Assembly: GCA_028715865.1 (NCBI GenBank)
Contig: JAQUQY010000071.1
Location: 1 to 7,267, forward strand
Direction of reading: 5' to 3'
Source of the DNA: Syntrophales bacterium
Lineage (GTDB): Bacteria; Desulfobacterota; Syntrophia; Syntrophales; UBA2210
Length of the DNA stretch: 7,267 bases
The first letter of the stretch is position 1. Each line of letters begins with the position of its first letter. The notes under the pieces were generated by a model, which was not told the DNA's origin, did not search any database, and saw only the letters and a list, made by a program, of their open reading frames with translations. The translations under genes were made by a program, and so were the position numbers. Positions 5,331-7,267 of this stretch are shown piece after piece.

Positions 5331-7267
5331 CTAAAAATCAAGTGGGCGACGCCAGGCTTCCTTCAGATCTCTGACATGCTCACGAATGATTTCATTTCCT
5401 CCAATTCCCCGGATAACGAAAAGCCCGCTATCGTTAACCATGCCGATCCGGGCGAAAATGTTTCCCGCCATAGCGGCTTCGAAAGAATCCCTGTTTACCG
5501 GCTTAACGGTGACAACGAACCGGCTCTGGGTTTCCGAGAAGAGCAGGTAGTCGTCGCGTTTTATTCCCGTCGACGGCACCTGTGACAGGTCAACTTCCAT
5601 TCCCAGATCTCCGGCGAATGCCGTTTCAGCAAGGGCCACGGCGAGGCCTCCGTCGGAACAGTCGTGGCATGAAGCCGGCAGTCCCGCCGCAACAGCCTCG
5701 CTGAGGGCATTGTAAAGGGCCTTCGCCTGCTCTCCGTGCACCTGGGGCACGCTGTCACCCACATGTCCGTGGAGGGCAAACCATTCCGATCCCCCCAGCT
5801 CGTGACGAGTCTCACCTAAAACGTATACGAGATCGCCCGGGCTCTTCGCATCCATGGTCACAGCCTTCCTTACGTCATCGATTTTGCCGAGGACGGAAAA
5901 AAGAAGGGTCGGCGGAATGGATATCCTGGTACCCCCTATGATGTAGTCGTTCTTCATGCTGTCCTTGCCGGATATGCAGGGAACCCCGTATATGAGTGTG
6001 TAGTCATACAGGGCCTGGTTGGCTCTCACGAGTTGGGCAAGCTTGTAGCGCCCGTCGGGGGTTTTAGGCGACTCAACGGGGTCGCACCAGCAGAAATTGT
6101 CGATTCCCGCCATACGCTTCAGCGAACCGCCCACGGCAATAGCATTGCGAACCGCCTCATCGATGGCACAGGCCGTCATATGGTATGTGTCAATGTCGCC
6201 GTAGCGTGGGCAGATGCCGTTGGCCACCACAATGCCTTCAAAGGAATGAAGAAGCGGCCGTATCACCGCGGCGTCGCTGGGGCCGTCATTGGCGGCGCCA
6301 ACGAGAGGTTTCACCACGCTTCCTCCCTGGACCTCGTGATCGTACTGACTCACAACGGACTCTTTGCTGCATATATTCAGGCGTGAAAGCATGGCCTTGA
6401 GGGCGATACCCATGTCATCGGGTTCGGGAAAGTCCGGTTCTTCGTTACGCGGCCTCCTCCACCTGGCTTCAAGCCGCATGGGCGGCAGTCCATCGTGAAG
6501 AAACTCCATGTCAAGGAAAGCTACAGTGCGCCCGCCGAAGCGTATGTGAAACATGCCTGAATCGTTAAATGTTCCAAGCGCTGTGGCCTCCACATCCATG
6601 CGCCGTGCCAGCTCCATCAATGGCGCCACCATGTCCGGAGGGACCGCGAGGCTCATGCGCTCCTGGGCTTCGGATATCAGGATTTCCCAGGGCTGCAGGC
6701 CTGGGTACTTAAGTGGCGCCAGGGACAGGTCGAGATCACAGCCGCCGGAAAGGGTTGCCATCTCACCCACCGAGGAGGAAAGGCCTCCCGCTCCGTTGTC
6801 GGTGATGGCCCGGTAGTAGCCCCTGTCGCGTGCCACCAGGAGAAAGTCTGTCATCTTTTTCTGGGTTATGGGATCGCCGATCTGAACAGCTGTTACGGGA
6901 GACCCTTCATGGAGCTCCTCAGACGAAAAAGTCGCCCCGTGAATGCCGTCCTTGCCTATACGCCCCCCCGTCATGACAATGACGTCGCCGGGAACAATTT
7001 TCTTTATATGGGAGGGCTCGCCCCTGATTCGGGAGGGCATTATTCCCCCCGTTCCGCAGTACACCATAGGTTTTCCCAGGTACCGGTCGTCAAATACGAT
7101 ACATCCGTTAACAGTGGGGATGCCGCTCTTGTTTCCCCCGTGTTCCACTCCTTCACGCACTCCTTCATAGATGCGCCGGGGATGGAGAATCCTCTCCGGG
7201 AGCGGTTTGTTGTAGAACGGGTCGGCGAAGCAGAACACGTCCGTGTTAAAAATCAGCTTCGACCCCT
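5331..7267 (-). CDS. purL: Phosphoribosylformylglycinamidine synthase, synthetase subunit PurL, 5' end cut by the window edge
   Basis: The C-terminal 644 residues of PurL are visible; the frame stays open to the right edge, so the real start is outside. PurL uses ATP and ammonia from PurQ to turn FGAR into FGAM. Numbering from the edge, the segment opens in the first AIRS-like domain (NTDVFCFADPF), with NKSGIPTVNG (45-54), GGRIGKDGIHGATFSS (100-115), DNGAGGLSSSVGEM (156-169) and ISEAQERM (197-204). The second half begins near QYDHEVQGG (306-314), followed by NDGPSDAAVIRP (325-336), GDIDTYHMTACAIDEAVRNA (355-374), GKDSMKND (432-439) and HDCSDGGLA (533-541). The duplicated AIRS architecture is thus complete at this end. 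It ends without a glutaminase domain, which is supplied by purQ next door. The style resembles deltaproteobacterial PurL proteins of about 1000 residues, whose missing N-terminal part may include a PurS-like region; this is inferred and not seen. A GTG at 7238 is internal, not the start, since homologous sequence continues upstream of it. Confidence 0.95.
   Translation of the reverse strand, partial: GSKLIFNTDVFCFADPFYNKPLPERILHPRRIYEGVREGVEHGGNKSGIPTVNGCIVFDDRYLGKPMVYCGTGGIMPSRIRGEPSHIKKIVPGDVIVMTGGRIGKDGIHGATFSSEELHEGSPVTAVQIGDPITQKKMTDFLLVARDRGYYRAITDNGAGGLSSSVGEMATLSGGCDLDLSLAPLKYPGLQPWEILISEAQERMSLAVPPDMVAPLMELARRMDVEATALGTFNDSGMFHIRFGGRTVAFLDMEFLHDGLPPMRLEARWRRPRNEEPDFPEPDDMGIALKAMLSRLNICSKESVVSQYDHEVQGGSVVKPLVGAANDGPSDAAVIRPLLHSFEGIVVANGICPRYGDIDTYHMTACAIDEAVRNAIAVGGSLKRMAGIDNFCWCDPVESPKTPDGRYKLAQLVRANQALYDYTLIYGVPCISGKDSMKNDYIIGGTRISIPPTLLFSVLGKIDDVRKAVTMDAKSPGDLVYVLGETRHELGGSEWFALHGHVGDSVPQVHGEQAKALYNALSEAVAAGLPASCHDCSDGGLAVALAETAFAGDLGMEVDLSQVPSTGIKRDDYLLFSETQSRFVVTVKPVNRDSFEAAMAGNIFARIGMVNDSGLFVIRGIGGNEIIREHVRDLKEAWRRPLDF

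Overview
The window holds six protein genes, five on the minus strand and one on the plus strand. No RNA gene, mobile element or CRISPR array is visible. Protein content suggests an anaerobic, moderately GC-rich bacterium, most likely of the former Deltaproteobacteria (Desulfobacterota, for example a syntroph or sulfate reducer). The clues are a separately encoded ADP-forming acyl-CoA synthetase (two subunits), a flavodoxin-fold protein with a cysteine motif for an iron-sulfur cluster, and the long PurL/PurQ type I associate with that group. This placement is inference from protein style, not from a marker gene.

Layout, read in the minus-strand direction from the right edge. A 5'-truncated purL (7267-5331) is followed after 72 nt by purQ (5258-4434). 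These are two parts of phosphoribosylformylglycinamidine (FGAM) synthase, the fourth step of purine synthesis. After a 196-nt gap comes the beta (ATP-grasp) subunit of an ADP-forming acyl-CoA synthetase (4237-3569). A plus-strand alpha/beta hydrolase of the YheT type (2503-3519) then interrupts the series and converges on the beta-subunit gene. Beyond it lies the alpha subunit of the synthetase (2281-881). After 35 nt comes a gene for an iron-sulfur flavoprotein (845 to the left edge, truncated at its 3' end).

The alpha and beta synthetase genes carry complementary catalytic parts: the CoA-binding domain with the phosphohistidine on alpha, the ATP-grasp domain on beta. They probably form one enzyme that interconverts acyl-CoA + ADP + Pi with acid + CoA + ATP. 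It is notable that they lie in separate transcription units on either side of an opposite-strand hydrolase. The 221-bp gap between the alpha-subunit gene and the hydrolase carries a perfect TTGACA box in each direction, which suggests a divergent promoter pair. I see no strong evidence for a wholly new system. The points most worth checking are the split synthetase locus, the alpha-subunit/iron-sulfur flavoprotein pair, and a 20-codon leader ORF overlapping the beta-subunit start.
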